This document shows, piece by piece, positions 12,180 through 24,331 of a DNA stretch of 64,000 bases. This stretch comes from Sipunculus nudus (taxonomy: Eukaryota; Annelida; Sipuncula; Golfingiida; Sipunculidae), in contig CM049316.1 of the NCBI GenBank assembly GCA_026874595.1, forward strand, positions 58,167,676 to 58,231,675, in the 5' to 3' direction. The notes under the pieces are model-generated. The model saw nothing but the letters and a program-made list of their open reading frames with translations, did no database searches and was not told the DNA's origin. The stretch's first letter is position 1. Each line of letters starts with the position of its first letter. The position numbers were made by a program, and so were the translations under genes.

Positions 12180-12857
12180 GACAGCCTCGTTTTGGAGTCA
12201 GGTTGTATTTTTCTTCTCTCTTCCTCATTACGTCTGCTGTCGTCTCTTATAAAGAAGAGAGAAAAAAAAGATTACCCCGACGACAGAACAATCTGTAACC
12301 GTCTCCGGCAAGAACATATAAGACAGCGTCCAGTAAAATGTTTAAAACCCGTGACTTACGGGTTCTCCGCCGCGCCTCAAGGACTAATGAACTTTACTGC
12401 CCGTTTTTGTGCACATAATTCGTCAGAATATTACATTGTCCCTGCTACTGGTTTTGATTTTGAGTATAATTTTTGTTTAATATATCTCATGACTTTCTTT
12501 ATTGTATTAAGTGTTTTGTGGTTTAGGTGCACGGCATTTCTCCGGCTGTTCATAAACTATCAACCGGGAAACCATGGGCAGTGTATGTTAAATATTGAAC
12601 ATATATCTGTTTCTATACATGATATTTCACATTTACCAACAAACAGTAAACCAGGGTTTGTTCTTCAGTTTTTCCAAATAGCGAATGTTATATTTCACTC
12701 GCATCTTTTTGCCTCTGTGGAAATGTACCTTTTGAGCCAGAAAGAGTTAAAAAAAATAAATTTTGAGTTGATTCGGTTTAAACTGGATGCAGGATCATTT
12801 TTTTATCCTTCGTACATCTTTCTGTCACAAAAGTTGTCAACTGGTGCTGAGTGCTGA
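12180..12857 (+). CDS. unassigned open frame, 226 codons, longest in the window
   Basis: The reading frame is open from just after a TGA at 12177-12179 to the TGA after codon 12855-12857. The first ATG is only at 12387, leaving about 157 residues. In AT-rich DNA of this size, a stop-free run this long is unlikely by chance, which is why it is listed. The ATG-started product would have a strongly hydrophobic stretch (about residues 20-50, including NFCLIYLMTFFIVLSVLW), so one membrane segment is possible. I recognise no family motif and see no clear splice sites, promoter or poly-A signal. It could be an exon, a decayed repeat coding region or chance. Confidence 0.15.
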   Translation, partial: DSLVLESGCIFLLSSSLRLLSSLIKKREKKDYPDDRTICNRLRQEHIRQRPVKCLKPVTYGFSAAPQGLMNFTARFCAHNSSEYYIVPATGFDFEYNFCLIYLMTFFIVLSVLWFRCTAFLRLFINYQPGNHGQCMLNIEHISVSIHDISHLPTNSKPGFVLQFFQIANVIFHSHLFASVEMYLLSQKELKKINFELIRFKLDAGSFFYPSYIFLSQKLSTGAEC

Positions 12858-13012
12858 CACTTGGTGGACAGTTTTGGTAGTATTATATTGCATTAAGACA
12901 ACAACAAGTTTATTAGAATTGACATAAAACCCGTTTATGGAGGAAAACAGAGTTATACTGAAGTAAACTAGTACATGTATATAAACAGAACAAATGTTAT
13001 GGAGCAAATACA

Positions 13013-13110
13013 GCACACTGCGCAGACTCATAAGAGGACGACTCTGCTGTTTAGGGATTGTTGGAAGCAAATTTGGACTCCCACAATGCACCGGGTCTTC
13101 TAAATACACC
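13013..13110 (+). repeat. unclassified dispersed repeat D4, copy C (5' part only)
   Basis: Matches the first roughly 100 bp of copies D and E closely: cacactgcgcagactcat, gacgactctgctgttta, cacaatgcaccgggtcttct, aaatacacca. The similarity then stops, so this is a truncated copy. Confidence 0.6.
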
Positions 13111-16100
13111 AAACTACTTTTTTGTCTTATGAAAAAAGAGTACTCTCAGACCTTTGTAAACAGTAACCTACCTGTGCATCAGACAGGTCTCTTTATTTTT
13201 ACACAAACATTTAAAGGATTTCATTGAAAGGGAGCCCTCTTTGCGAAATATTTCGGTAGGAACCAATCTCACGATTTCGTAATTGGAAAAACAATAACTC
13301 ATTTGTACAATTAATTTTTTTCAGCAACAAAATTATGAAGGTCGTTACCCGGGGACCATTACAGCTGTATCCTGTTTTTAAGTTGTCAACAGGTCTGGAG
13401 CAGAACCTCAATAAGAAATTATGTAACCCTAGGGCCATTGCAATATTCACCAGGTCGTGTGAAGTAGCCTATTGAGATATATTATGGTCTCGCCCGCTTC
13501 TGACGTAACCAGTGTGGTTAACGACATTTATCAAGTAGGGCGTGCGGGCATTTTATCCGATATGCGTATTTAAATCGATTGGGCCGTCGATAAAAAAGCT
13601 CATTCATCACCTGGCTGTATTACTCCGCGGGGACTACACTTGTACAAGGTTTCTTTGATTTATTGATGCGCTTCCACCTTCCAGGTCGTCAATCTGTTTA
13701 TACAGATGCTATGACCATCTCAGGTGTACCAGGCACATATGTCGGTTTATGCCCGGTGCGTCTTGAGTACAGTTTATATCTTTCAAGGTTCGCAATACTT
13801 TGAAATGTTCACCTTTCCAAGGCATAGGCCTGGATCTAGTTTTGCCTTTCCGCTGTGTACGCATCTTGTCATCATATCAAACTTTCAATCAATCACTTCC
13901 GTTTTGACATTTCTGCGGAACGGTTAACCTGTGTTATTATGGTACAGCTCCTAATGGCCACTCCCGGCAATCGTTTTGTTATGTATGCTTTGGTTGAATA
14001 TAACATAAAAAATTGACCAATTATGTATTTCCTTACAAAGTAAGATTTAGGCTAGGGTTTAGACTGATACTATGGGTCTGCTGTTTTGCTAATTACGGAG
14101 ATCTTGATTCCATCATCGCTGTGAAGCCACATTTTGAGACGGTACATTTCGTTTCTGTGTATTTTCATTATTTGTGATGTTTGAAACGACTGGGGGTTCA
14201 TCTTTCCAATGGATTGGTACAAAATGAAATATGCCTTTCCGTGCATGTGTTTGCTTGTTTGAGACAGGCGGAAAGGCACTATTACGACCCCTGTTTTGAT
14301 TTCACTTGCGGTTCAAAGTGTAAAGGCAATCTCTCTTGACAAAAGTTTCCTGATAAATGCAACACACCTGTCCTAGAAACGTTTTTCATGCATTATTAAA
14401 GGCGAATTAATTAATTTATTCGGATTTCATTTGCATTTTCATTGCAGTCCAGATTTGACATTCCGACCCTTGATAATCCGGAAATCTTGCAATCCGATAA
14501 CGAATGAATCTCATTAAAATTGTCTTTGTCAATCCGACAACCTTGGACTCCGACTCCGATATGGTATTTTACAGCACAAACAATGATTAAGACGTATTTT
14601 GACTAAAAAATCTTAATTATTTCTGATTTACCTTTGATGACAGACAACTCATAGCACGAGGATGGGCTATAAGCTACTGATTATTAAATCAGTACCACGG
14701 TCAACTAATTACAGTCAGTCTGCTTCTTTTTGGTAGCCAGCCCGCTGAACCATGTATGGCTAATTCATTGTGTGTGGAAAACAAACATTGCAGTTCTCCC
14801 CTTGTTGTCACTTTGTCTGATAAATTTGGTAGTTTTTATCACGTTGATAAGTAACAACCGCTGTGCGTATCTAAACATAATAAAGTTTAGTTAGGTTCTT
14901 ATAAGATCTTTGATATTTGAACATTAAAGTAATACGTGACATGTTTCGACACCTCAGTAATTTCCTTGTGACTACACATATTTTATAAATTAAACCAACA
15001 GTGGAATCATCGGTTCATTGCGTCAGATGACCATACTTCTCTGTTCACTGTTGTTTTTCATCGCGATTTTTGCTTCAAATCATATCGTATTATAACGTAT
15101 ACGACAGTTTATTAACTATAATACACGCACGCCTACATGCACTTTCATTTTTGTAGTGAAAACATATTTTATCAGATCACTTGAATGTATTTCCCGAAAA
15201 TGTATTGTTAAGCTTTTTTCTGGTTTACGATGCGTGGTGGCGAATCACACGCTCAGCTCAGCTGCACCGCGTAAACTCAGTAGTTAATGCACGCGATGTT
15301 ATACACAAGGCGCGTCGTTACAAATCAATTACAAAACTTTGCCCGGCGGCAGTACGTGCATAAACATGGTGTATTTTACATACCTTTGCACCTGTTTGAA
15401 ACCAAGCATGCAGTGATCGAAACATCCAGGGACATTGGTTAGAGGTCATATCCTTTGATGTTGATATAACCGTGAGAGGCCCAGAGAGGTCTAACGCCGA
15501 CACCTATTCAAAAGTAGAGAATAAACACGATTAGTGTTGCTATTCAAAGGTGTCCAGATGTAAATGATGCTTTTGCAAAGCGGAGATGCTAAATTAAATG
15601 GACCAAAGAGCCGCTAGTTTTTTTTAACATGCAGATGTGTTTTTTTTTAACATGCGTTTTCTTTAACTACTATAGATAAAAGAGCAACTTCCCACTGTAA
15701 TGGCGGTAGACTAAATAGCCGAAGCTGGAGAAGCCGAAGCCCAATTTGCCGAACCTAAAAGGCCGAATCTTAATTTGACGAAAATATAATATAAATGTCA
15801 CGAAACAGACGGTCATACTGCAAATATACGTGTTTTTATATGATCATTTTTTAAGAATCAAGGCAAAGGCGATGTCCCTTTGTTCTTAGTTCGACAGTTA
15901 AACCAGATTAAAATAAATAGGTATGCGACGTCGGCAGCATCACGACTGACTGACAAACCACTGCCTTAATTACCGATGACGCCATTCATCCTTATGGTCA
16001 AGAAGCATGTTTCACCGGTGAAAGTATTTCTAAGTAACGTTAATATGCTTCCTTTAGCTTGGAAATTTTAAAAATAATCTATATATTGTACTTCTTTAGT

Positions 16101-18128
16101 ATTAACGCTATGTGTACATGTATTACAGTGATGTTTCATGTTTTTTAGTGATGATTATTGTTTTCCCCCCTTTTTTATTGATGTGCGGGCACAATATAAT
16201 TTCCTTGCAAAGGATTAATAAAAATCACATCGGTCAGACTGTGAACTGATTGGAACTTGGGTGATTTCACAGGTGACACACTCTTGTGTCTTTGCCATTT
16301 ACTGTCTGAAGCTTTACGATACTGAGTTTAAATTTTGTATGATAATACGATTTCATTAATTAACCAGGGAAAAAGTAACATTTATTAAAAAAATTATATA
16401 TATCCAAAAGGTGTACGGAAAGAAAATTTTGTAAGAAAAATCTACACGACGAAGATATTTTGTATGAAGTTACATGCGAGTACTTGAAAGGCTATATCCC
16501 TCTTCCTCATGATGAATGGAATAAGCTTTCCATTGTACATTATACTCTGTGTCATTTAAGTAGGTTAAATGTGAATTTGCAGTTACCCGTCACCCAGAAT
16601 GATGATGTTTTGTTTAATTGGACTTCAGTTTGACTGTTGCTCCTTTGTCATTTAAAAAAAACTAAATCATGAATCTATTTGACGTTAGCGGGGGTATGCA
16701 CTCATGCTTAGAAGGATTTCAGTGAATGGCGCAAGCCAAAAATACCACGGGGCAATATTATGCCGGGCCCATTTCAGCAGTAAGCGAACTGTAACTCTCT
16801 ACGATTCCAGTGGGTGTAATAGGCAGTCGTAACTAGAGGCGATATCGGTGAACCGATACACATTCAGTTCAAGTTGTTAAACTGCTTAACGTCTTGAAAC
16901 GCTTTTCCCCGCTAGTCCCTTATTCGTCAGCCAGTAATGGAAGCAATGTCGTCTGATTACGGAGACTGGAGAGGAAGGATCCACTTATTTGCGTCTCGCT
17001 CAGTGATCGGGCACTCGGCACCAACGCCAATTTAACCAGTCTACCCTTGACGCTCCCGTTCGGCATGAGACTTTCTCGGGGGAAGCAATTCCGTATTAGA
17101 AGACCCCGGGATGTATAGTCTCGCTTAGCCCCGCTGCAGGTAGTGCGCCATCCTGTCGGCTGCTGGATGGGGACGATTGGCAACTTCATCAATTGCATAT
17201 ATCACACCAATAAGGCCCCAATTCAATTTGCATGCAGTCAGACGGCCCATGCTGTTCACCGGCGACCAACAATTAGTGAGATTGTCATTACCGCGACCTG
17301 CTATATAAATCTCTAAGACGTTCCAAGACCCCATTCTTGTGCCTGCCACATTCTGTTGAATTGTCTTAATACGGTGTCGTCTGCTTACTAAAGTTTATCG
17401 CAGACGAACAACCTGGAGCTTCCCGGGTTCCATCACACCATACACACTGACCCCGTCTAAAGTGGGCGTGTCCTGGGATGTTTGTGGCAAGCTCCATAGA
17501 AACGATAATCGATATTTGATCGTTTTGGTCACTGAATATGAGGTGAATATAATGAAATAGCATATTTGTATGTACATGTATTAACACTAAAGTTTCCTTT
17601 TTCCTCAGTGACGGAACACAAAGTGTGGTTATTTAATTTAAAGGCATCAAACTGATACTTTCCTTGCATGATTTTAACAGAACAAAACTAAAATAAATAC
17701 GAAACTAGAAGTTTTTATCCGTCGAGCGATCACTGACCCACATATTGACCCACATATTGAAATAGAAATAAACTCATCAAACCCAATTAGCCTCCCTCCA
17801 TACGGTGGGAGCGAGAGTCTACAAAACCACAGTCCCTTTTCATTGCCACATTTCACCTAAACCTCAGTCTTAACTCTTATATATGCATGTGATACATTCA
17901 AGCTATCTCTGGTTGCAAACAAACATGTCTGCCGTATCACAAATTGATAAACAATCGTATTTTGCTGCCCTTCAAAGACAAGTTAGAGAGTCGTAAATAC
18001 ATTATACTCTCTAATACGTACCTGAATTCCCTTGAGCAGTGCGCTATCTCAAGTGTTAGCTACTGCCTTTTAAGTGCTAATGAAATAAAAAAAATCTTGT
18101 GGGTACGGTTGTTGTATCTACATGGCCC
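13111..18128. other. intergenic DNA, no gene recognised
   Basis: Mostly unique sequence. Visible details are a gccgaa-rich degenerate simple repeat at 15712-15782, paired aacatgc motifs after poly-T near 15625-15655, a short palindrome tatcggt-ga-accgata near 16843-16858, and a 15-bp tandem duplication (gacccacatatt) near 17737-17760. A GC-rich block at about 16660-17470 with homeodomain-like AATTAG/CATTAC motifs may be conserved regulatory DNA. No credible exon. Confidence 0.45.
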
Positions 18129-18220
18129 GGAGAAGACATGCATAAAATCATTTTCATTTCGTGCGCACGCAATATAATCTGTGTGCACGAAATAGAAATA
18201 GTTTTAGGCATGTCCTCTCC
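18129..18220 (+). ncRNA. 92-nt imperfect hairpin, pre-miRNA-sized (candidate only)
   Basis: The two arms pair over about 38-40 bp. GGAGA pairs with TCTCC at the base, GACATGC with GCATGTC, TAAAA with TTTTA, and catttcgtg with cacgaaata near the loop, with only a few single mismatches spaced along the stem. The loop is around cgcaatataatctg. Stem length, mismatch spacing and total size are like an animal pre-miRNA. The arm sequences match no miRNA I know, and a small hairpin MITE would look the same. Confidence 0.35.
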
Positions 18221-19250
18221 CAACCGACTGTATGTATCGGAGAGTATTTGTCAAACAAATTTGAATAGATGTGAGTTGTGAAATTTATAACCGTTAAACA
18301 TAAAATATGTTGAAATACCGAATGGGTTCGTTGACATTTAATTGATGTCTCCGATTCCGTCAGCTTCTGGATCAATGTAAGAGGTCACTTGTCTTTTTTT
18401 TCCAAGCACAATTTGTCTGACACAGAGATATGGGGAAAATGTGCGGGCAGAAATTGAACGTCGTCGGTGTCAATGAATATTGTATTAATGGGATGAGCAG
18501 GCACGTGTTTTAGATAATGCAGATTTAAATATTAAAGACGCCGGCAAGCTTGACAGGTGAGAATCGTATGTCCGGACAAGGAGGGACTGATACCCCGCTC
18601 TATTAAGTCCAGATATATATACGTGATTCAATACCCCACAAGCATGCGCATGCGCATAAATGACTTCGTTGTTTTCGGATCAGTGGGACCAGTATTCGCA
18701 GTTTGTATCGTCAAATTATATTTACCAGCATATTATCCATTCTTACCGTGGGACAGGTCCGCGGGACTGTGCGGGACGGATTTTCCATTGGCCAAATTAG
18801 CATTGGCCGATTTCACTGGTCTCTAACAGATGGCGCAGCGATAGACCCTTCGCAAAATCATGTGAACGTTCCTCAGGATTTATGGGAAAATATGGAGAAT
18901 TCCCTCACGTTAGCCACATTTAGCATCGTTCCAGACCAGATACGGGTATTTCATGGCCTGTCCATAGAGGAGTTCCTTGGCAACGGTTGAGTGCCACCAC
19001 CGTCAGTTATATTTAAGATGCTGGAGGTTCCGACAGGAAATCCACTCTTAAATATATTATAGGTTTTATTTTAATCATATGAGATATAACAATAAAAACT
19101 CTATCATGGATGTATAATGCACAAGAACACTCAACATACCAGTTATAAACAGATATATCTCAAACAGACCTTTCATCAGACATTAGTGACACCTATCGGC
19201 CACAACTGACATTGAGTGTAGGACGGTCCATACTTCTTCAATTTAACCGA
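18221..19250. other. intergenic DNA with a GC-richer block, no gene recognised
   Basis: At about 18540-19030 the sequence becomes less AT-rich and is open in two overlapping frames of 89 and 95 codons (18557-18826 and 18703-18990). Neither has a recognisable motif. A CTCF-core-like cagatggcgcagc lies near 18827. It could be a regulatory island or an unrecognised exon. Confidence 0.4.
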
Positions 19251-19251
19251 C

Positions 19252-19271
19252 GCTCTCTCTCTCTCTCTCTC

Positions 19272-19345
<74 letters not shown>
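19252..19345 (+). repeat. (TC)n microsatellite
   Basis: About 94 bp of CT dinucleotides with a single CA interruption near 19273. Directly visible. Confidence 0.97.
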
Positions 19346-19350
<5 letters not shown>

Positions 19351-20225
19351 AATTTGCGCCATAGTGCCCACACTGGAATAGACCAGGTGTGTATTTTCTG
19401 TACAATGAACCAATATGTTTGAAGAATAAACAGATCATAAATCACTGTTGACTAAAATAAAAATCCGCGAGCAGAACTATTCATCCCCATCCAGTGCGTC
19501 TATTCTTTCATAATCCTTTCCCCCCTGTTCTACAAGGTATGGACTGACCTGGCTAGTTTCATCCTGGTTTACCTATGTTTATCAGTATCAAATGTGTGCA
19601 GCCTTTCCCTTAAGGAATCTCGCAAAAAATCCTCAGTAAACATACACCGAGAACTAAGAAACGGCAAATTGAATAAAAACAAAATATATCCCACTTTGCA
19701 CACTTATCCTCGGAGGCCAGTTCACATACTGGCCATTCAAGGATCGTCCACTGTAAAGGATTTAATAAACATATTCTGCGTGCGTTTGTTGTGTGATCCC
19801 AGACTTTCCCCTGAATTGATTGGCTCTTACGTATGTGACATCATGGACTGAATTTTATCAACACCTCAGACCTAGTAATGCATGTTGTTTTTATTCTCTC
19901 CAGAAAATTTGGGAATGACAGTTGCAGAAATACTGTGCTTTTATAAAATTTATATTAATATTTTTTAAGCAGTTATTTCATGTGATAATATGAGATTTGA
20001 AATACGTTTGCTTGACCTGAAGAGCAAGTTTTTGTATCTCACTCTGTCTCTAACAATAAAGTACCTCATTCCGTTAAATAAATTTTGCTAGTTTTCCATA
20101 GAAATAATTAAGGCTCAGAACGATATTTGCCTTTTACTTCACCATACCAAATTTCTAAATCCTCTCCTTTTATGTAATGTTATATAGTGTTATCTCCATG
20201 TCATACCACCTACAGTAGCAGACCA
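19346..20225. other. intergenic DNA, no gene recognised
   Basis: AT-rich unique sequence. The 85-codon frame at 19594-19851 is unrecognised and not supported as an exon. Confidence 0.45.
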
Positions 20226-20290
20226 TAAGGAATGAGACACTGCCTGCCAATCCCTCCCTTTTAAAAATTCTTGATGCACCCCGGTGTATA
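20226..20290 (-). mobile_element. fragment of a DNA-transposon end (ggggcggatcca family)
   Basis: Read on the minus strand this is caccggggtgcatcaagaat then ttttaaaagggaggga. It resembles the terminus seen at 29359, 43697 and 54928 (cag-ggggcggatccagga). A hAT-like origin is suggested by the CAGGGG-type end; family membership is inferred. Confidence 0.35.
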
Positions 20291-20903
20291 ACTTTATAAC
20301 GTAAACCAGAAATAACAGGCGCAATAGCACGACTTACTCCCAAATTACATCTCATTAGAAATATTCGTATTTCGTAGTTTCATTCCCTAAGTTTATTCAT
20401 TTAACAGGACTTGCACAACTATTTTAATTATCTAAATCTAGGCACTGTCTATGGCACATTTGGTGGCATTCGCCATTAAACAACTTATATATACGGGACT
20501 AAGCCGCAATAAACCCCCTCTAAAACGAAGATGTCTGAATCCCTCCTATTTTGTAATTTTTATCAGTGAATCTTGTTTTTCTGGAATGTATAGTTATGAG
20601 AAGCTGATTAGACTATGTAAGGGATGAGCGGTAATGTTTGGGATTCCCGGGGCGTCAGACGGCGGCCCAGTACTTGGAAGTGGCTGTTAAATCTTTAAGA
20701 TTAACCGCTGTTGCTGCATATTTGTCAGTTCCTATGCTTGACCAGCCTCGGTGCTGTCTGCATACGAGAGTCAATAAATGATGCCGGAGACAAGACCCCG
20801 GTACCACCGGGACCCAAGTCCCCGGATGTCTTAAATGGTTAACAAGGCTGGGCCATATGCTGGTGTTGAGATAACTCGGTTCGATCCGTCAAGATATGTA
20901 CGA
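20291..20903. other. intergenic DNA with GC-rich block
   Basis: From about 20620 to 20890 the sequence is GC-richer and lacks any repeat match in the window. It has paired motifs such as ccccggtaccaccggg, itself palindromic. No coding frame. A conserved non-coding element is possible but untested. Confidence 0.4.
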
Positions 20904-21107
20904 ACTAGATTATTACACAGATCCAGGCTCAATACAAACAAGATTATTACAAATATCAGGGTTCAATATAAACTGGGTTTTCACAAATATTGAGGCTCAA
21001 TACAAAATAGATTAGTACAAATATTCAGGCTCAAGACAAACTAGATTATCACAGACTTCCAGGGTAAATACAAATTAGATTATTACTAAGCATTTGGCTC
21101 AACATAA
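20904..21107 (+). repeat. minisatellite, 6 diverged units of 34 bp
   Basis: Six consecutive 34-bp units with the consensus actagattattacaaatatt followed by caggctcaatacaa. Unit spacing is regular (6 x 34 = 204 bp) although the units differ from each other at many positions, so the array is old and no longer homogenised. Confidence 0.85.
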
Positions 21108-21589
21108 TTGAGTCTTAGTTTAACTGTTAAATATTCCATTTGCTTTCCTTTTTTAAGCAATGTGTGGTTATACAATTGATCAAAATTAAACGATTCCCCT
21201 GATGTTTCTTGGATGAGAAATATGGAGTTCTTTCGGAGAACGATATTCTATATCAGTAATAATCTTTAATTATCTTTCCTTGGATAGTGTTTCTTATTAC
21301 ACTCAATATAACAATCAATCATTTAAACCAAACGACCACTGCCAGTTCCAGGATTAAAAGACAATACAAGGATCATAATGTGAGTCACCGACAAAACCCA
21401 GCCGTAATTACCCAACTCATTTAAGCATTCAGATTGGATTGATAGGGCTTACTTCTGCGTTCTTGGCACTCTCTTACGTTCTTGACGACTCTCTTACGTC
21501 GGAGGGAAAATCTTCCGCTGGTCAAAAACCTCATCCGGTCAATGCTCCTAGCACAAAACCTCACCAGTTAAAAATGCTAGAGCAGGCTG
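21108..21589. other. intergenic DNA, no gene recognised
   Basis: Unique sequence. The 11-mer ctctcttacgt is duplicated at a period of about 20 bp near 21470-21500. No gene. Confidence 0.45.
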
Positions 21590-22420
21590 GAGTTGCTGCG
21601 TAGCCCCCTTTGGGTTATTTACGGCTTTAATTCAAGGTAATAAAGCCTTGAGACCGTAAAGACTATAAAAACACCAGGATATTACAAAGGTGGACAAATG
21701 TGCTGATAAACCGCGTTTGTTTGATATAAAGAACCTGAAATGTCTTTATTGTTCGCATCCTCTCCTCTGCTGCCCAGAAACTGTCCTGGCGTGACCTCTA
21801 CGTGACCCTGCATATTTGCATATTATATTAACGGTAATCATGCCTCGCAGGCTAACCAAACAACCGCAGTTTGTCCTTGGCTGTTTGATGAAGTTTTATT
21901 ATGGCAAGCATTATCGGCTCAGATACGTAACTTGGTTACGGCGAAACTGCTTGAGGAAACCAGTCTGAACTGAAATGCTGTTATTCCCCGAAGATTTTTT
22001 ATCAGTCATATAACCTTTCTGGCCACAAAAATAAAAATCCTTGATGATGAAAGATTGATTGAGAAGAGAGAACAAGAAAAATGGGAAATGGTGAAAAAGG
22101 GCTAATTTGAAAACGCAGTTATTCTTAATAACGGTAACAATTATCAACCATCTTGAATTCGATCAAGCGATTCAAAACAAAGAAGCACGCGCAAATTCTA
22201 TTCGTCTAACCTCATGAGAGGCCTGTAAATGAATATGGATAGTATGATTTACTCTACAATGGTCATCTGTATGACCCAATTAAGCAATATATTTAACAAT
22301 AAATATTGGAAACTATCACCGGTTTGCGAAATAACCACTAGATGGCGTTGATGAGCAAATGAAGTGTTACCATAACTCTAAATCCTCGTCACCGCCATTT
22401 GCAGAATTTTCAGAAAAAAA
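21590..22420 (+). repeat. left arm of 5.4-kb inverted repeat
   Basis: Its reverse complement aligns end to end with 26170-27003 at roughly 90 percent identity by eye. Matching landmarks in order include gggttatttacggc, tgcatatttgcatattat, cttgaattcgatcaagcg and cgccatttgcag. Open frames in the two arms are mirror images and broken by substitutions and indels, so the arms are not conserved as protein. The left arm contains a CTCF-like motif (ccactagatggcg, 22335-22347) that is degraded in the right arm. Confidence 0.9.
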
Positions 22421-22792
22421 ACAAAATTGTAAGGTCATTTATTTGACTCAATTAACATTAGCATTTAAAGCAAGAAATCAACAAGGCAAATCATTTTCGT
22501 TCTTTACTAATAAGGCCAGATGTTAATTTGTTCTACCTTATTATATCCTCTCCAAAGCGTTTCTTTGCCTTCTATTTGAAAGATACCGGTCATTTAAATA
22601 CCAAACTCTCTCCGTAGATAGGTTCATATCTTTAGACTGTCGTCGGAGTTTCTTTCTTACGTATTTCCGTGCCTGTATCCAACCATGACCTCAAAAAAAA
22701 TAATACGTAACCGTTCACGGGGGCTGCTTTTTGCGTAAAGACTAAACCCGGATGTCGCAAGTCACAATTCGGAATTCAGTGTATAATTCTTA

Positions 22793-23225
22793 AGCCCCTA
22801 TCACACCGGGCCTACGTAGAGTTGCGTAGTGCAGTGTACCAACTACGCCTCGCTTACGCTTCCTAAGCTGTGTCAACGCTGGCCTACGTGGAAATACGCC
22901 GAGGGACGCAAGAGGGTACGCGAGATGGACGCAAAAAATTAAACCTGTTCATTTTTTTGTGTACTGTGTGCGTAGAGGACTGGACGCAGAACGTACGCAG
23001 TTTTAACGCAAGTCTGCGCAACACTACGCTACTGTACGCTACTGATCGCCATGCCTACGACAGTCCGACGAAATTCGTCATCGTTCGCCAGCATATGCGT
23101 AACCTACGCAGGGACTACGCCGATCCTGCGCGTAGCAACATTTTTTCAAGAGTACGCAGCCTAATTTCGGCTTACCCGGTTCGCCGCACTAAGCAACTCT
23201 ACGTAGGCCTGGTGTGAAAGGGGCT
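22793..23225. mobile_element. PIF/Harbinger-type MITE, 433 bp
   Basis: The terminal inverted repeats of about 39 bp differ at only 3 positions (AGCCCCTATCACACCGGGCC against AGCCCCTTTCACACCAGGCC, continuing TACGTAGAGTTGC). A perfect 3-bp target duplication TTA flanks it at 22790-22792 and 23226-23228; TWA duplications are the hallmark of PIF/Harbinger. The interior is packed with tacgc/gcgta motifs. A 115-codon open frame (22870-23217) lies within it, but no DDE motif is visible and the element is far too short for an autonomous copy. It needs a transposase in trans. Confidence 0.88.
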
Positions 23226-24033
23226 TTAGTATTATGAATGGCGTAGTTTTTATATACAATGTGACAAACATTTACCAGTTCATCTGTTTTTCTCACGTCG
23301 TTGTACTTCTGAAATAATTACATTACTTTCCGCTTGAATTACAAAGGTTACATACAAGCGCTTTCATCCCGCAAGTATCCTTAAGATCGATAAATTATTC
23401 CCCTGAAAATCCTGTTATAGGAATCCAGGCCAAAGTCGTCCGTTGATATTTCAGTACGCGCCATCTCGGCCGTCTGTGGAGGACAACTGAGACTGATAAG
23501 TTTGGATGCTCTGACTTTTCGGCACATGGCAATATCGGTAATAAATAAAAGCAACAGTCGTTCTATTCTAGATAAGACAGAAGACCTCTTTTTATCTCAG
23601 AGCCATAATTGCTTAAAACCATGACTTTATCAATGACATAAACTCATAAAAGTCTGTTTATATTAGAATATACTTTAGTAGTTAACTGGTTTTGATCCTA
23701 GCTTTAGGAACTTGAGGATCAATTTCTGGTGATGGACAGCATTCGGTGTCTCTTTGTTATAGCACAAAATCCTTTTGATCATATAGTATCTGTATCAGCC
23801 AGGCTGGATTCCATCGCTCTGGGGAGTACTCCCAAAATCAGGCCTTTGTAGTTTCTGAAGTCTATTGACTCTACATGACACAGACGCAAAGGATAGTTCG
23901 GATCTGGAGCAGTGTTTGTTGGATATAATAGTCGAAGCGGCCTGTGCAACAGGTAAGATAGGTTGATATAACAATTTCCGGCACTATTGATTTAAGCTTG
24001 CTTAAACACGCAATTATGTCATCGCAGAAATAA

Positions 24034-24331
24034 CTAGAAATCCACAGTCTAAGGAATGCAAGCCTCCGCCATGTGGGGATCCCTTTTGTGGGGTGCTGAC
24101 AAAACCCTGCTTGCATTCATGTATTCGGCATATATTGCCATGCAGATTTATACGTGCATAAGTACGTTTCTGAATCCCGATTAGGTGCCGTTTCATAACC
24201 AAAATAAAATCGGTTTTTCATGGGCCAGTTTAAGGAACCCTGTAAATTTCATATGATTCCATTTCATGACTGCGTAAGTTGTGTTGTGAACAAACACAAA
24301 AAAACACACACGTACCGGAATGAGGCAAAAG
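24034..24331 (-). mobile_element. Helitron-like non-autonomous element, copy H3
   Basis: Minus-strand copy of the H family. Its 3' end is at the left: ggcggaggcttgcattcctt, a partly decayed hairpin, then CTAG (24034-24037) and host TT. The internal core and the GTGTGTG stretch near the 5' end match siblings. It sits in the spacer of the large inverted repeat. Confidence 0.7.

Noticed and set aside
22870-23217. 115-codon open frame that could suggest a transposase
   Set aside because: It lies entirely within the 433-bp MITE, has no DDE or DNA-binding motif, and is explained by the stop-poor tacgc-rich composition.
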